A stretch of 64,000 nt of DNA. Source: Szabonella alba. GTDB lineage: Bacteria; Pseudomonadota; Alphaproteobacteria; Rhodobacterales; Rhodobacteraceae. Location of the stretch: NCBI RefSeq assembly GCF_016765775.1, contig NZ_JAESVN010000010.1:37397-101396 (forward strand), given 5' to 3'. Both the position numbers and the translations under genes were made by a program. Below the pieces are notes generated by a model. The model saw only the letters and a list, made by a program, of their open reading frames with translations, was not told where the DNA came from and did not search any database. Positions 33,215 to 42,423 of the stretch are shown piece by piece; position 1 is the stretch's first letter, and every line of letters begins with the position of its first letter.

Positions 33215-34078
33215 ATGGCATTCGGTACGAATATCCGCACCTGGTTCGAGGGGCGCTGGCATGAGGGCGATATCGCGGTGATGAAAGCCGCCGATCATGG
33301 CCTGTGGCAGGGCTCCTCGGTTTTCGACGGCGCACGCTATTTCGACGGCGTCACCCCCGATCTGGCCGCGCATTGCGCGCGGGTCAACCGTTCGGCCCGG
33401 GCGCTGATGATCGAACCCGCGATGGATGCCGGGGATATGCAGGACATCATCCGCGATGGTCTGCGCGCCTATGGTCCGGGTCAGGCGGTTTATATCCGCC
33501 CGATGTATTGGGCGCTGGAAGGGTCAGAACTGGGGGTCGCCCCCAAGATCGGACCGACCGGCACCGCGATCTGCCTTGAAGAGGTCGCCATGCCCGATCC
33601 GGGCTTTGCCACGACCCTGACGCGCACGCGGTTCCGCCGCCCGGTGCTGGAGGATGCCGTCTGCGATGCCAAGGCGGGCTGTCTTTATCCCAACAATGCG
33701 CGGATGCTGGTAGAGGCGAAATCCAAGGGTTTCGGCAATGCGCTGGTGGCCGATGCCATGGGCAATGTCGCCGAATCGGCCACGGCCAATGTGTTCATGG
33801 TGCGCGACGGCGTTGTGTTCACCACGATTGCCAATGGCACCTTCCTTGCGGGCATCACCCGCGCCCGCCATATCGCCAATCTGCGTGCCGACGGGGTGGA
33901 GGTGGTGGAAACCGTGCTGGGCTTTGCCGATTTCGAAGCCGCAGATGAGGTGTTCCTCTCGGGAAATTTCGCCAAGGTCACCCCGGTTTCGCGCTTCGAC
34001 GACACCCATTACCGCCCCGGCAAGATGACCCGCCGGGCCCGGGATCTTTACTGGGACTGGGCGCATAGCGGGGGGTGA
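33215..34078 (+). CDS. ilvE: branched-chain amino acid aminotransferase-type (class IV) enzyme
   Basis: A 287-residue fold-type IV PLP enzyme transferring amino groups between branched-chain amino acids and 2-oxoglutarate. It shows the HGLWQGSSVFDGARYF N-terminus, the Schiff-base Lys in CDAKAGCLYPNNARM, the phosphate-binding TIANGTFLAGITRAR, and GNVAESATANVFM. Close alternatives are D-amino acid transaminase or aminodeoxychorismate lyase. It is directly followed by an unknown gene with no intervening base. Confidence 0.88.
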   Translation: MAFGTNIRTWFEGRWHEGDIAVMKAADHGLWQGSSVFDGARYFDGVTPDLAAHCARVNRSARALMIEPAMDAGDMQDIIRDGLRAYGPGQAVYIRPMYWALEGSELGVAPKIGPTGTAICLEEVAMPDPGFATTLTRTRFRRPVLEDAVCDAKAGCLYPNNARMLVEAKSKGFGNALVADAMGNVAESATANVFMVRDGVVFTTIANGTFLAGITRARHIANLRADGVEVVETVLGFADFEAADEVFLSGNFAKVTPVSRFDDTHYRPGKMTRRARDLYWDWAHSGG

Positions 34079-35128
34079 ATGCTGCGCTGGCTGCATCGGC
34101 TGGTCACGGCTGCGCTGATCCTTGCAACAGCGGCGGGCAGTCTTGCCACGCTTCGCCAATCGCCATTTGCCGCGCCACTCGTCGCGCGCAGTGAGGCAGA
34201 GGCAAAACGCGCGCTTGACCGCGCCATGGCGAGGACGGTGCATCCGGACTGGATCGGGCCGCGCATGGACGATGCGCTGCTCCGGGAAGATCTCGATCAG
34301 GCCAACCTGATGGCCGAACTGGCCGGGGATCACGCAATCGCCCTTCTCCCCCGCCAAAGCGAGGCGCTCGCTGCCTTGCGCGAGCGTCAGGGGGGCTGGC
34401 TGCAGACTGCCCGTGATTGCGGGTCCTGCGCACTGAACATACTTGCCTGTCCGACCCTGTCACAGCTTGCGGTCTGCGCCTTGCCGGTTGAGATGACGCC
34501 TGTGGGCGATGCCAACGCGCTGCGCCGCAACGGCCTTGCGGCACTGGCAGGCAAACCCACCGACCGGCTGGAGGTCGGTCTTGCACTTGTCGGGCTGGTC
34601 GCGACCGGCGCGGCGATTCCCAGTGGCGGCACCACCGTTCCGGTGAAGGCAGGGGCGACGATGCTGCGGATTGCGCAGCGTCTGGGAACGCTGAGCGCCG
34701 GTTTCAGCCGCAGCCTGCGCGATGCAGTCGCCGATCTGCCGATCAACTGGGCCGCGCTGCGTCGGGGGGCCTTCGATCAGGTGACGGATCGGGCCCGACT
34801 GGCGCGCCTTGGGGCGGTCGCCGGCGATCTGGGCCGGATTGCCGACCGCACATCGCCCAGCGAAGCGCTGCTTTTGCTGCGCCATGTCGAGAATGCGGAT
34901 GATGCGGCGCGGCTGGCCCGCCTGACCGGGGTGGCGGGCACGGATTCGCGCAAAGTTCTGGAGGTTCTGGGAAAATCCCGCGCCTTCCGGGCGCTTGTCC
35001 GGCTGTCAGATCTGGCGCTGACGACACTGGCGCTGCTTTATTTTTTCGCATTGCAGCTGGCGCTGCTGCTGGCAGGGCAATTCGGCCGGATCGCCCTTCG
35101 CGCTCTGCGGCCTGCCCAGCGCCCCTGA
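34079..35128 (+). CDS. unknown membrane-associated protein
   Basis: A 349-residue protein of no recognised family. Its ATG immediately follows the aminotransferase stop codon. It has an N-terminal hydrophobic segment (LVTAALILATAAGSLA, residues 9-24) and a central weakly hydrophobic region (VGLALVGLVATGAAIP). A strongly hydrophobic C-terminal helix lies at about residues 318-340 (TLALLYFFALQLALLLAG). The C-x2-C and C pairs around residues 119-138 (CGSCALNILACP) could form disulfides. Probably anchored in the inner membrane with a periplasmic part. Confidence 0.65.
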   Translation: MLRWLHRLVTAALILATAAGSLATLRQSPFAAPLVARSEAEAKRALDRAMARTVHPDWIGPRMDDALLREDLDQANLMAELAGDHAIALLPRQSEALAALRERQGGWLQTARDCGSCALNILACPTLSQLAVCALPVEMTPVGDANALRRNGLAALAGKPTDRLEVGLALVGLVATGAAIPSGGTTVPVKAGATMLRIAQRLGTLSAGFSRSLRDAVADLPINWAALRRGAFDQVTDRARLARLGAVAGDLGRIADRTSPSEALLLLRHVENADDAARLARLTGVAGTDSRKVLEVLGKSRAFRALVRLSDLALTTLALLYFFALQLALLLAGQFGRIALRALRPAQRP

Positions 35129-35203
35129 TCCCCCCGAACTGCGCAGGGCAGTTGCCAGCCCTGCGCAGTTCCGCCATGATCCGGGCGATGCGGGAGGATA
35201 AGT

Positions 35204-35659
35204 ATGCGTAAGTTCATGGTCGTTCTGGATGACAGCCGCGAATGTCTCAATGCGATGCGCTATGCGGCGCTGCGCGCAGCCCATACCGGCGGTGGCGTCA
35301 CGGTTCTGTCGATTATTCCGCCCGAGGAATTTCAGCACTGGATGGGCGTGGCCGATCTGATGCGCGCCGAGACGCGGGAACGGATCGAGGCGCATTTCGA
35401 GGTTTTTGCGAAATGGATGCGGGACAGGCAGGGCGTGAACCCCGAACTCGTGATCCGTGAGGGCGATCCGGTGACGGAAATCCTTGCCCAGGTGCGCGAG
35501 GATACCGAAATCGGCGTGCTGGTGCTGGGCGCAGGCACCGACAATGCGGGGCCGGGGCCCCTGGTCACGCAGCTCAGCCGTGGATCGGGCAGCCTGCCGG
35601 TACCGGTGACCATCGTGCCGGGCGACATGTCCAAGGAACGGCTGGAACGCATCACCTGA
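35204..35659 (+). CDS. universal stress protein (UspA family)
   Basis: A 151-residue USP-fold protein. It begins KFMVVLDDSRECLNAMRYAA with the usual first beta strand and Asp. Its late ATP-binding-type loop is VLVLGAGTDNAGPG, and a C-terminal PVPVTIVPG strand follows. The start has GGAGGA upstream. It precedes the TAXI-TRAP cluster, separated by 216 bases with a hairpin at 35675-35701, so it is probably a separate transcript. Confidence 0.88.
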   Translation: MRKFMVVLDDSRECLNAMRYAALRAAHTGGGVTVLSIIPPEEFQHWMGVADLMRAETRERIEAHFEVFAKWMRDRQGVNPELVIREGDPVTEILAQVREDTEIGVLVLGAGTDNAGPGPLVTQLSRGSGSLPVPVTIVPGDMSKERLERIT

Positions 35660-35674
35660 TGACTGCTGCGCACC

Positions 35675-35701
35675 GCGCCGCATACCTGATGTCTGCGGCG
35701 C
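35675..35701 (+). terminator. hairpin after universal stress gene
   Basis: A perfect 8-bp inverted repeat (GCGCCGCA at 35675-35682 and TGCGGCGC at 35694-35701, loop 11) lies 15 bases past the stop codon. It has no U-run; a terminator is inferred from position and stem strength. Confidence 0.4.
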
Positions 35702-35875
35702 TCCGCGCGGCACAGGGCGGGGCGTGGCGAAATCCCGCCAGCCCTCTGGCAATGCCTTGCAGACCATTTCGCGCTGGTTTTGCGGAAAATCATTGTTCTT
35801 GCGCCGGACCCGCCCCAGAATTGCCAACCGATCACGCAGCCAATGGCGTGACATCGACCTTGTGAGGAGGAACCC

Positions 35876-36832
35876 ATGACAAAATTCACCGCATCCCTGC
35901 GGACACTTCTGGCCGGCGCCACCATCGCCGCTGCCCCGGTGGCCGCTTCGGCCCAGGAATTCATCAATGTGCTGACCGGCGGCACCTCGGGGGTCTATTA
36001 CCCGATCGGCGCAGCACTCTCGACGCTTTACGGTGAGAAGATCGAAGGCGTGCAGGCACAGGTGCAATCCACCAAAGCCTCGGTCGAGAACCTGAACCTG
36101 CTGCAGCAGGGGCGTGGCGAACTGGCGCTGGCCTTGGGCGATTCGGTGCTTTTTGCCTGGGAAGGCAATGAAGAGGCGGGCTTTCCCGCGCCCTTGACCA
36201 AGCTGCGCGGCATCGCGGCGGCCTATCCGAACTTCATCCAGATTGCGGCCTCGGCCGAAAGCGGCATCACGACACTGGCCGAACTGGCCGATAAAAGCCT
36301 GTCGGTCGGCGCCCCGAAATCGGGCACCGAACTGAACACCCGCGCTATTCTGGGCGCCGCGGGCATGAGCTATGACAATCTGGGCAAGGTCGAATATCTG
36401 CCCTTCGCGGAATCGGTCGAACTGCAGAAGAACCGCCAGCTGGATGCAACGCTGCAATCGGCCGGGATCGGGGTCGCCTCGATCAAGGATCTGGCAACCT
36501 CGATGCCGACAACCATCGTCGCGATTCCCGCCGACGTCGCGGAAGCGCTGGGCGCGCCCTATGTCGCAGGCGTGATCCCGGCCGGCACCTATGAAGGACA
36601 GACCGAAGATGTGCCGACCGTCGCCGTGATGAACTTCTTCGTGACGCATGAAGATGTGCCCGAGGAAACCGCCTATCAGATGACCAAGCTGATGTTCGAG
36701 AACCTGCCGACGCTGGTGGCCGCCCATGCGGCGGCGCGGTCGATCTCGCTCGACAATGCGCTGAACGGGATGCCCGTTCCGCTGCATCCGGGTGCCGAAC
36801 GGTATTACCGCGAAGCGGGCCTGATGCAGTAA
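35876..36832 (+). CDS. TAXI-family TRAP transporter solute-binding protein
   Basis: A 318-residue periplasmic binding protein of the TAXI class of TRAP transporters. It has a signal peptide (LLAGATIAAAPVAASAQ). Family motifs are FINVLTGGTSGVYYPIGAAL (residues about 28-47), TKASVENLNLLQQG and VGAPKSGTEL. TAXI proteins bind organic acids such as 2-oxoglutarate or glutamate, and their ligands are little known. GAGGAGG precedes the ATG. It is followed by a perfect 10-bp hairpin and then the TRAP permease. Confidence 0.95.
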   Translation: MTKFTASLRTLLAGATIAAAPVAASAQEFINVLTGGTSGVYYPIGAALSTLYGEKIEGVQAQVQSTKASVENLNLLQQGRGELALALGDSVLFAWEGNEEAGFPAPLTKLRGIAAAYPNFIQIAASAESGITTLAELADKSLSVGAPKSGTELNTRAILGAAGMSYDNLGKVEYLPFAESVELQKNRQLDATLQSAGIGVASIKDLATSMPTTIVAIPADVAEALGAPYVAGVIPAGTYEGQTEDVPTVAVMNFFVTHEDVPEETAYQMTKLMFENLPTLVAAHAAARSISLDNALNGMPVPLHPGAERYYREAGLMQ

Positions 36833-36860
36833 CCCCGCCACCGACGGGGCCGGACAGGAT

Positions 36861-36887
36861 GGCCCCGCCCGGGCGAAGGGCGGGGCC
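36861..36887 (+). terminator. intercistronic hairpin in the TRAP operon
   Basis: A perfect 10-bp stem (GGCCCCGCCC at 36861-36870 with GGGCGGGGCC at 36878-36887, loop 7) lies between the binding-protein and permease genes. It lacks a U-run. In transport operons such stems often protect the upstream mRNA or let only part of transcription through, giving more binding protein than permease. Confidence 0.55.
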
Positions 36888-36941
36888 ATTATCGTAACCA
36901 GCGTTCAGGGCCTTTGATACCCCTGAGGGAGGACGCCGATC

Positions 36942-39065
36942 ATGCAGACAGAACCCACATCCGGCGCTACGCCGGACAAGGCCGCAACGGCCGTAGCAGG
37001 CGCCGAGGCCGAAGTTGTCGATCCGCTGCATGGCGGCTTTCCGCCGGGGCTGGAAGGGCGGATCCTGTTCTGGATCGCCGTGGCCTTTTCCGCGTTCCAG
37101 ATCGCAACCGCCGCCCATCTGATTGATTTTGCCAGCCAGATCACCCGGGCCTTCCATGTCGGATTTCTGGCACTGCTGGGCTTTCCCCTGCTGGCCGCGA
37201 TCCGGGGGCGCACGCCCCTTCTGCGCGCGGCGGGCTGGCTGATGGCGGGCCTGGGCGTTGCCGTCGCCTTGTATCAGTGGTGGGACTATGTGCCGCTTCT
37301 CCTGCGCGCGGGCGATCCTTTGCCGCGCGACATCGTCGTGGGCACCATCGCGCTCTTCACCGTCTTTGCCGCAGCCTGGGCGCTGATGGGCCCGGCCCTG
37401 CCGATCATCGCGGGCGGGTTTCTGGCCTATTGCCTGTTCGGCCAGCATCTGCCGCGCCCCTTCAACCATCGCGGCTATGATTTCAGTCAGGTCATCGACC
37501 ACATGGCCTTCGGGACCGAGGGGATATACGGGATTCCAACCTATGTTTCCTCAACTTACATCTTTCTTTTCATCCTGTTCGGCGCTTTCCTTGAAAAGGC
37601 GGGGATGATCCGGTTGTTCACCGATGTCAGTCTGGGACTGGTCGGACACAAGCAGGGCGGACCTGCCAAAGTGTCGGTCCTGTCCTCGGGGCTGATGGGC
37701 ACGATCTCGGGTTCGGGCGTCGCCAATGTCGTCACCACCGGACAGTTCACCATCCCGCTGATGAAAAGCTTCGGCTATCGCCCGGCCTTCGCGGGCGGGG
37801 TCGAGGCGACGGCCTCGATGGGCGGGCAGATCATGCCGCCGGTCATGGGCGCAGTGGCCTTCATCATGGCCGAGACGCTGGGCGTCGCCTATATCGAGGT
37901 GGTCAAGGCCGCGATCATCCCCGCACTTCTGTATTTCGCCGGGGCCTTCTGGATGGTGCATCTTGAGGCGGGCCGCGCCAATCTGGTCGGCATGGACAAG
38001 GCCAGCCTGCCCTCGCCCCGCCGCGCGATCCGCGAGGGCTGGCATCTGATCCTGCCGCTGGCGGTGCTGGTCTACCTTTTGTTCTCGGGCTACACGCCGC
38101 TTTTCGCGGGCACGGTGGGGCTGGCGCTGACGGTGCTGCTGATCCTTGGCGCGGCGGCGGCACTGAACCTGCCTGAAGGGGTGATCCGGGGGATTTTCTG
38201 GATCGGGCTGGGGCTGATCGCGGCGGCCTTCTTCCAGTTCGGCATCTGGATCATCGCGGCATCGGTGCTGGCGCTGATCGTGCTGAATGCACTGACCAAA
38301 GGCGGGCGGCAAACGCTGGCGATCTGCCGCGATGCGCTGGCCGACGGGGCCAAGACCGCGCTGCCGGTGGGCATCGCCTGCGCGCTGGTCGGCGTCATCA
38401 TCGGCACGATGACCCTGACCGGGGCGGCCAACACCTTCGGCAGTTTCATCGTCAGCGTCGGGCGCGAAAGTCTGATCCTGTCGCTGATCCTGACCATGCT
38501 GACCTGTATCGTGCTGGGCATGGGCATTCCCACCATCCCCAATTACATCATCACCTCGACCATCGCCGGCCCTGCGCTGCTGGAACTGGGCGTGCCGCTG
38601 ATCGTCAGCCATATGTTCGTCTTCTATTTCGGCATCCTTGCCGATCTGACGCCACCGGTGGCGCTGGCCTGTTTTGCCGCCGCCCCCATCGCGCGCGACA
38701 GCGGGCTGCGCATCTCGGTTCAGGCGATAAAGATCGCGGCGGCGGGGTTCATCATCCCCTTCATGGCGGTCTATACCCCGGCCCTGATGCTGCAACCCGG
38801 CGGCGCGCTGGCCGAGACCATCGGTTTCATTCCGGCGGTGATCTATATCGTCGCGAAAACCCTGATCGCGATCGGGCTGTGGGGTGCGGCGGTGATCGGC
38901 TGGCTGACCGTGCCGCTGACATGGTGGCAGCGCGTGCTGGCGATTGTCGCGGCGGCAACGCTGGTCGCGGCCATGCCGATCACGGATGAGATCGGTTTTG
39001 CCCTTGTCGCGCTCTTCGCGGCAAGCTGGTGGATGCGGACCCGCAGCATGCGCCAGACGGCATGA
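36942..39065 (+). CDS. TRAP transporter permease, fused DctQM (TAXI type)
   Basis: A 707-residue inner-membrane permease in which the small (DctQ) and large (DctM) subunits are fused, as usual for TAXI systems. After a hydrophilic first 35 residues come about 16-18 hydrophobic helices. Conserved loop signatures include GLMGTISGSGVANVVTTGQF and VEATASMGGQIMPPVMGA, typical of DctM. A further match is GMGIPTIPNYI. Uptake is Na+ or H+ driven. The stop overlaps the DUF1850 gene by 4 bases. Confidence 0.95.
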   Translation: MQTEPTSGATPDKAATAVAGAEAEVVDPLHGGFPPGLEGRILFWIAVAFSAFQIATAAHLIDFASQITRAFHVGFLALLGFPLLAAIRGRTPLLRAAGWLMAGLGVAVALYQWWDYVPLLLRAGDPLPRDIVVGTIALFTVFAAAWALMGPALPIIAGGFLAYCLFGQHLPRPFNHRGYDFSQVIDHMAFGTEGIYGIPTYVSSTYIFLFILFGAFLEKAGMIRLFTDVSLGLVGHKQGGPAKVSVLSSGLMGTISGSGVANVVTTGQFTIPLMKSFGYRPAFAGGVEATASMGGQIMPPVMGAVAFIMAETLGVAYIEVVKAAIIPALLYFAGAFWMVHLEAGRANLVGMDKASLPSPRRAIREGWHLILPLAVLVYLLFSGYTPLFAGTVGLALTVLLILGAAAALNLPEGVIRGIFWIGLGLIAAAFFQFGIWIIAASVLALIVLNALTKGGRQTLAICRDALADGAKTALPVGIACALVGVIIGTMTLTGAANTFGSFIVSVGRESLILSLILTMLTCIVLGMGIPTIPNYIITSTIAGPALLELGVPLIVSHMFVFYFGILADLTPPVALACFAAAPIARDSGLRISVQAIKIAAAGFIIPFMAVYTPALMLQPGGALAETIGFIPAVIYIVAKTLIAIGLWGAAVIGWLTVPLTWWQRVLAIVAAATLVAAMPITDEIGFALVALFAASWWMRTRSMRQTA

Positions 39066-39421
39066 GCGCCTGCCTGATGGCCGGGGCGGTGGCCATGACG
39101 CTGGCCGCCCCGGAATTCACCCTGCACTGGACCCATTCGGTGGAGCGGGTCGAATGGCGCGAGGACTGGCGCATCGGCGTGGATGCCCTGACCCTGACGC
39201 GCGTAGCAATCAAGGGGTCGGGGGCCGGAATGGAGCCGGGACCGGACGCAAGGCTGGAGGCGGGCTGGTGGGTCTGGAACCCCGAAACCCACCTTCCCGA
39301 CCTGACCCTTGCCGCCTCGGGGGCGACGGGGGCAGGCTGGACCTTGTGCAGCGGCGCAAAATGCCATGAAATCGGCGCGGCGGCGGGTGATGCAATCCGC
39401 CTTGCCCCCTGCGGAGGATAG
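39062..39421 (+). CDS. DUF1850 domain protein
   Basis: A 119-residue protein of the DUF1850 family, often encoded next to TAXI-TRAP permeases. The domain starts after a short hydrophobic leader (CLMAGAVAMTLAAP); its hallmark is LHWTHSVERVEWREDW with the conserved His-Ser. Two cysteines near the end (CSGAKC) could pair. The function of the family is unknown; a periplasmic accessory to the transporter is likely. The start overlaps the permease stop (ATGA). Confidence 0.9.
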   Translation: MSACLMAGAVAMTLAAPEFTLHWTHSVERVEWREDWRIGVDALTLTRVAIKGSGAGMEPGPDARLEAGWWVWNPETHLPDLTLAASGATGAGWTLCSGAKCHEIGAAAGDAIRLAPCGG

Positions 39422-40624
39422 ATGGAAACGGCGGATTTTACCCTTGTCGGCGGCGGCATCGTCGGGCTTGCCACGGCGCTGCGCCTGCAAGAGTTGCATC
39501 CTGCCGCCCGTATCCTGTTGCTGGAAAAGGAAAATGCACTGGCGCTGCACCAGACCGGGCGCAATTCCGGCGTGATCCATGCGGGCGTCTATTACGCGCC
39601 CGGCAGCCACAAGGCGCGGTTCTGCGCGGCGGGCGTCGCGGCCACGCGCGAATTTTGCACCGCACACGACCTGCCGATGGAAACCTGCGGCAAGCTGATC
39701 GTGGCAACGGACGCGGCGGAACTGCCGCGCATGGAGGCGCTGGAAACCCGCGCCCGCGCGAACGGGATCGAGATCGAGCGGTTGACGGGGGCGCAGGCGC
39801 GCGCGCTGGAACCCGCCATCGCCTCGGTCGGCGCCTTGCTGTCGCCTGCCACCGGGATCGTCGATTTCGGAGCGGTCGCCCTGAAGATGGCCGAGATCTT
39901 CCGCGCGCGCGGCGGTGAAATCCGGCTGGGCATACGCGTCGCCGGCGGGCAGGAATGCGAAAGCGGCCTCCTGCTGACCACCGACCGGGGCGATATCGGC
40001 ACTGGCAAGGCAGTGTTCTGCGCAGGGTTGCAATCGGACCGGCTGGCCCGCGCCTTCGGGGCCGAGGTGGATTTCCGCATCATCCCGTTCCGGGGCGATT
40101 ATTTCCGCATCGAGAACCAGCCTGCCGATCTGGTCTCGCGGCTGATCTATCCGATCCCCGATCCTGAACGCCCCTTTCTGGGTGTGCATCTGACGCGCAA
40201 GCTGAACGGGGCTTTCACCGTCGGCCCTTCGGCAGTGCTGGCCTTTGCGCGCGAAGCCTATGGCAAGGCGTCGCTTTCGCCCCGCGATCTGGCCGACAGC
40301 CTGACATGGCCCGGCTTCTGGCGGGTGCTGGCGCGCAATGCCGGGCCTGCGCTGGATGAACTGTCTGCCGCCGCGATCCGCCGTCTTTATCTGCGCAAGG
40401 TGCAGCGCTATTGCCCGCAGATCGGGCTGGGCGACCTCAAACCCTACCGGTCAGGCATCCGCGCGCAGGCGGTCAGCCGCGAAGGCCGGCTGATCGACGA
40501 TTTCCTGTTCGTGCCGACGCGGCACAGCCTGCATGTCTGCAACGCGCCTTCCCCCGCCGCGACCTCGGCCATTCCGATTGCGGCACATATCGCCGATGTG
40601 CTGACCGGCGGAACCGCCCCATGA
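39422..40624 (+). CDS. lhgO: L-2-hydroxyglutarate oxidase-like FAD enzyme
   Basis: A 400-residue FAD-dependent oxidoreductase of the DAO/LhgO family, which turns L-2-hydroxyglutarate into 2-oxoglutarate with electrons to the quinone pool. The FAD motif is VGGGIVGLATALRLQE. Also seen are HQTGRNSGVIHAGVYYAPGS and FRIIPFRGDYFRI, both typical of LhgO. The C-terminal NAPSPAATSAIPIAAHI is the FAD-closing motif. The ATG directly follows the DUF1850 stop. Context implies that the transporter brings in its substrate or a relative. Confidence 0.9.
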   Translation: METADFTLVGGGIVGLATALRLQELHPAARILLLEKENALALHQTGRNSGVIHAGVYYAPGSHKARFCAAGVAATREFCTAHDLPMETCGKLIVATDAAELPRMEALETRARANGIEIERLTGAQARALEPAIASVGALLSPATGIVDFGAVALKMAEIFRARGGEIRLGIRVAGGQECESGLLLTTDRGDIGTGKAVFCAGLQSDRLARAFGAEVDFRIIPFRGDYFRIENQPADLVSRLIYPIPDPERPFLGVHLTRKLNGAFTVGPSAVLAFAREAYGKASLSPRDLADSLTWPGFWRVLARNAGPALDELSAAAIRRLYLRKVQRYCPQIGLGDLKPYRSGIRAQAVSREGRLIDDFLFVPTRHSLHVCNAPSPAATSAIPIAAHIADVLTGGTAP

Positions 40625-42423
40625 CGCCCGCCGCCCGCCCCCCCGCCACGGCCGGGCGGCGCTGGCTGCTGGCGGCGGCACTGCTGGCGGTTCTGGCGGC
40701 GGGGGCGGCCTTTGCCCTTGCGCGCGGTCTGGCCTTGTCGGAAAGCCGCACCCGGCTGGACCAGTCCCTGATCCTGACCTCCCGCGCGGTGGAGGCCGAG
40801 ATCGAACGCTTCCGCGCCCTGCCCGGCGTCGCGGCCGAGGATGCGCGCATCCGGGCCGCGATCCTTGACCCGGCGAACCCCGCGCGCATCGCCACCGCCA
40901 ATGACTATCTGGCGCGCATCGCAGGCATGACCCGGGCCGATCAGCTTTATCTGCTGAATGACCGGGGCGTGACCATTGCCGCCTCAAACCACGACCAGCC
41001 CGGCAGTTTCATGGGGCATGACTACAATTTCCGCCCCTATTTCCGCGATGCCATGGCGGACGGGACGGGGCGGTTCTATGCAATCGGGGTGACGACGGGC
41101 AAACCGGGTTATTTCCTGTCCTCGCGGGTTGAAACCGGCGGTGCGCGCGGTGTTGTCGTCGTGAAGATCGACCTTGATCCGCTGCGCGCGACATGGGCCA
41201 GCGCAGGCCAGCCCATCGCGCTGGCCGATGGTGACGGGGTGGTGTTCCTGTCCGGCGATCCGCGCTGGCTTTACCGCCCCCTTGCCCCGTTGGGGCCGGC
41301 TGCGCAGGCGCGGATCGCGCAAGAACGCACCTATGACGGGCTGAACCCGGCGGCCAGTGATCCGCTGATGCCCGATGGCACGACCATTGCAGGCGATGCC
41401 CTGATCGCAAGGCAGAAACCGCTTGTCGCTGAGGGTTGGACCCTGATTGCCGCGGCCCCCCTGGCCCCGATCACCGCGACAGCCGCCGCAGCAGCCCTTG
41501 CCGCAGCCCTTGTCGCGCTGTTTGCCACGGGGCTGTTCAAACTGGCCCAGCAACGCCGCCAGATCCTGCAGATCCGTCTTGCCCAATCGGCCCAGCTTGA
41601 GGCGCGCGTGCGCGAACGCACCGCCGAGCTTGCGCGCGAGGTGCAGGCCCGCCGCCAGACCGAGGCCGATCTGCGCGCCGCACAGGAAGGGCTGATCCAT
41701 TCCGAGAAAATGGCCGCCCTTGGCCGCATGTCTGCTGCCATCGTGCATGAGATCAGCCAGCCCCTTGCCGCGATGGAGGCCACGCTGGGGGCTGCCGAAC
41801 TGACCCTGCCCGCAGGCGAGGATCGCAGCCGTGCCCGGATCGCCACGGTGCGCGGTCTGGTGCGACGGATGCAGCGCACGGTCAAGCATCTGAAATCCTT
41901 CAGCCGCCGCGAACAGGGGCAATTGTCGCTGATCGACCTGCGTTCCGTCGTGCAGAACGCGCTGGAACTGACCGAACCGCGCGCCCGCGCCGTGGGTGTC
42001 ATGCCTGAAACCGGACCGATGCCCGACCCGCTGATCGCGCGGGCGGGCGCGGTGCGGATGGAACAGGTTCTGGTCAACCTCATCCTGAATGCACTGGACG
42101 CGGTCGAGGGGCGTGCGGGCGGTCAGGTCCGGGTCAGCGCCGGGACAGACGCGCAGACCGACAGCACCGACCTGCATCTGCGGGTCACCGATAACGGCCC
42201 CGGCATCGCCCCCGCCGATCTGCCCCGCGTCACCGAACCGTTTTTCTCAACCAAAACCGGGGCCGAGGGGCTGGGTCTGGGGCTTGCCATCTCGCAGGCG
42301 CTGGTTGCCGAATTCGGCGGTCGGCTGGACATTGCCTCAGCCCCCGGCACCGGCACCACGGTCACCGTGACCTTGCCCGCCGTCATGGACGACATCGCAA
42401 CCGGCACCGAGGCCGCCGAATGA
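40621..42423 (+). CDS. dctB: sensor histidine kinase, DctB type
   Basis: A 600-residue membrane kinase. TM1 lies at about residues 15-36. A periplasmic double-PAS sensor (dCache-like) runs to about residue 278, with the features LYLLNDRGVTIAASNH and NFRPYFRDAMADG shared with DctB. TM2 lies at about 280-303, then a coiled linker (VRERTAELAREVQARR). The H-box AIVHEISQPLAAM has the phosphorylated His at about residue 376. The ATPase carries DNGPGIAP and GLGLGLAIS. It overlaps lhgO and dctD by 4 bases each. Confidence 0.93.
   Translation: MTPAARPPATAGRRWLLAAALLAVLAAGAAFALARGLALSESRTRLDQSLILTSRAVEAEIERFRALPGVAAEDARIRAAILDPANPARIATANDYLARIAGMTRADQLYLLNDRGVTIAASNHDQPGSFMGHDYNFRPYFRDAMADGTGRFYAIGVTTGKPGYFLSSRVETGGARGVVVVKIDLDPLRATWASAGQPIALADGDGVVFLSGDPRWLYRPLAPLGPAAQARIAQERTYDGLNPAASDPLMPDGTTIAGDALIARQKPLVAEGWTLIAAAPLAPITATAAAAALAAALVALFATGLFKLAQQRRQILQIRLAQSAQLEARVRERTAELAREVQARRQTEADLRAAQEGLIHSEKMAALGRMSAAIVHEISQPLAAMEATLGAAELTLPAGEDRSRARIATVRGLVRRMQRTVKHLKSFSRREQGQLSLIDLRSVVQNALELTEPRARAVGVMPETGPMPDPLIARAGAVRMEQVLVNLILNALDAVEGRAGGQVRVSAGTDAQTDSTDLHLRVTDNGPGIAPADLPRVTEPFFSTKTGAEGLGLGLAISQALVAEFGGRLDIASAPGTGTTVTVTLPAVMDDIATGTEAAE

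Noticed and set aside
35747..35761. Sigma-54-like TGGCA-N5-TTGCA before the TAXI gene
   Set aside because: The spacing between GG and GC is one base too short for a -24/-12 promoter, so I do not call it, although a DctD-dependent promoter is expected in this gap.
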